A DNA stretch of 23,482 nt, taken from NCBI GenBank assembly GCA_034433615.1, contig DAOUAJ010000456.1:1-23482 (forward strand), read 5' to 3'. Position 1 is the stretch's first letter. The number at the start of each line of letters is the position of its first letter. The notes beneath the pieces are model-generated. The model saw only the letters and a list, made by a program, of their open reading frames with translations, was not told the DNA's origin and did not search any database. Source of the stretch: DAOUAJ01 sp034433615 (GTDB lineage: Bacteria > Chloroflexota > Anaerolineae > DUEN01). Made by a program: the position numbers and the translations under genes. Below, piece after piece: positions 22,711 to 23,482 of the stretch.

Positions 22711-23482
22711 ATGAAAATCACAAACATCGAGCCCTATCCCGTGTGGGGAGGGCATCGCAACTTCCTCTTCGTCGTCGTGGACACTGACGAGGGGGTCTAC
22801 GGCGTGGGCGAGGCGGGGATCACCGGCCGCGAGCTGGCCGTGATGGGCGCCATTGAGCACTTCAAGCCGCTCCTCATCGGCCAGGACCCGTTCCGCATTG
22901 AGCACATCTGGCAGACCCTCTTTCGCGGCGGCTTTTTCCCCGCCCAGCGCATCCTCACCGCCGCCATCTCGGCCATAGACATCGCGCTGTGGGACATCAA
23001 GGGCAAGGCGCTGGGCGTGCCCATCTATGAGCTGCTAGGCGGCCGCGTGCGTGACCGGGTGGTCTGCTACCCGCACAACGTCGGCCACGGCATGGAGATC
23101 ACCCCTCTGGTCGAGTCATGCCTGAAGACGAAAGAAGAGGGATGGAAATTCGTGCGCTGGGGGCTGCCCCAGGAGGGCGACATCCTGGAGCCGCGCCGGG
23201 CCGTCCTGTCTGCCATCCGGCAGTTTCAAGCGGTGCGAGAGGCTGTCGGCGACGAGATCGAGATCGCCTTCGATGTGCACACCCGGCTGGACCTGCCCGA
23301 CGCCGTCTGGCTGTGCCAAGAGGTCGAGCCGTTCCGCCCCTTCTTCATCGAGGATCCCTTGCGCTCCGAAAACCCCGACTCCTTCAAGACGCTGCGGCCG
23401 CGCACGCGCGTCCCTCTGGCTGCCGGCGAGCAGTTCAGCTCCAAGTGGGAGTTCCGCCAACTCATCGAGGAGGAGTGGATTG
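22711..23482 (+). CDS. enolase-superfamily sugar-acid dehydratase (D-galactonate dehydratase-like), 3' end outside window
   Basis: The frame is open to the window end (257 codons). The N-terminal capping domain (MKITNIEPYPV, DEGVYGVGEAGITG) and the start of the barrel are present, with metal ligands D188 (FDVH), E214 (IEDP) and E240 (AGEQ). The D-x-H arrangement (D188, H190) matches GalD/ManD-type acid sugar dehydratases, which remove water from aldonates to give 2-keto-3-deoxy acids, rather than muconate-cycloisomerase types. ATG 22711 has AGGAG 7-8 nt upstream. A lactonase-like gene lies 2.3 kb upstream, and the two may once have been adjacent. Substrate not certain. Confidence 0.85.
   Translation, partial: MKITNIEPYPVWGGHRNFLFVVVDTDEGVYGVGEAGITGRELAVMGAIEHFKPLLIGQDPFRIEHIWQTLFRGGFFPAQRILTAAISAIDIALWDIKGKALGVPIYELLGGRVRDRVVCYPHNVGHGMEITPLVESCLKTKEEGWKFVRWGLPQEGDILEPRRAVLSAIRQFQAVREAVGDEIEIAFDVHTRLDLPDAVWLCQEVEPFRPFFIEDPLRSENPDSFKTLRPRTRVPLAAGEQFSSKWEFRQLIEEEWI

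Overview
The window is a stretch of a GC-rich bacterial chromosome carrying about 20 genes. Gene content suggests a Chloroflexota genome, probably Anaerolineae-like: tandem bactofilins, LysM/M23 peptidase, Ctc-type L25, a PrkA/YeaH/SpoVR operon, very large fused membrane glycosylation proteins, and 7-bp tandem repeats of several sequences. This placement is an inference; no rRNA or other decisive marker is present. GTG and TTG starts are frequent, and several promoters fit a sigma70 consensus, four with an extended -10.

Layout: (1) 1-953, two bactofilins (+), the first cut by the window edge. (2) 979-6105 (-), a cell-surface glycosylation operon: a polyprenyl-phosphate GT2 glycosyltransferase with a 1-base frameshift, then a 1449-residue protein fusing a YfhO-type GT-C domain to a MOP/Wzx-type flippase. 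Several short repeat elements lie inside this ORF. (3) 6331-8113 (+), hpt overlapping a secreted LysM-LysM-M23 peptidase gene. (4) 8170-8838 (-), ribosomal protein L25. (5) 9085-13145 (+), a pseudo-glycosidase/O-antigen-ligase fusion and a UDP-glucuronate decarboxylase. (6) 13196-17830 (-), prkA, yeaH/yhbH-like DUF444 and spoVR, preceded on the same strand by an ECF sigma/anti-sigma pair (18145-19214). (7) 19464-23482 (+), a phosphotriesterase-family lactonase, a decayed GH5/unknown chimera between inverted repeats, three minimal nucleotidyltransferases plus a HEPN protein (toxin-antitoxin type), and a partial enolase-superfamily sugar-acid dehydratase.

How they may work together: regions 2 and 5 look like envelope polysaccharide synthesis, with lipid-linked sugar donor, flipping, transfer, ligation and UDP-xylose supply; the bactofilins and M23 peptidase would act on cell shape or wall. 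Region 6 is a kinase-centred stress module that may be controlled by its neighbouring sigma factor. Region 7 looks like a sugar-lactone/aldonate pathway interrupted by an accessory insertion carrying the HEPN/MNT genes.

Most notable: the GT2 plus GT-C/flippase fusion, the pseudo-glycosidase fused to an O-antigen ligase with an apparently lost nucleophile, the in-frame palindromic and heptamer repeats within a coding gene, a possible RBS-switching leader upstream of prkA, and the triple-MNT/HEPN array.
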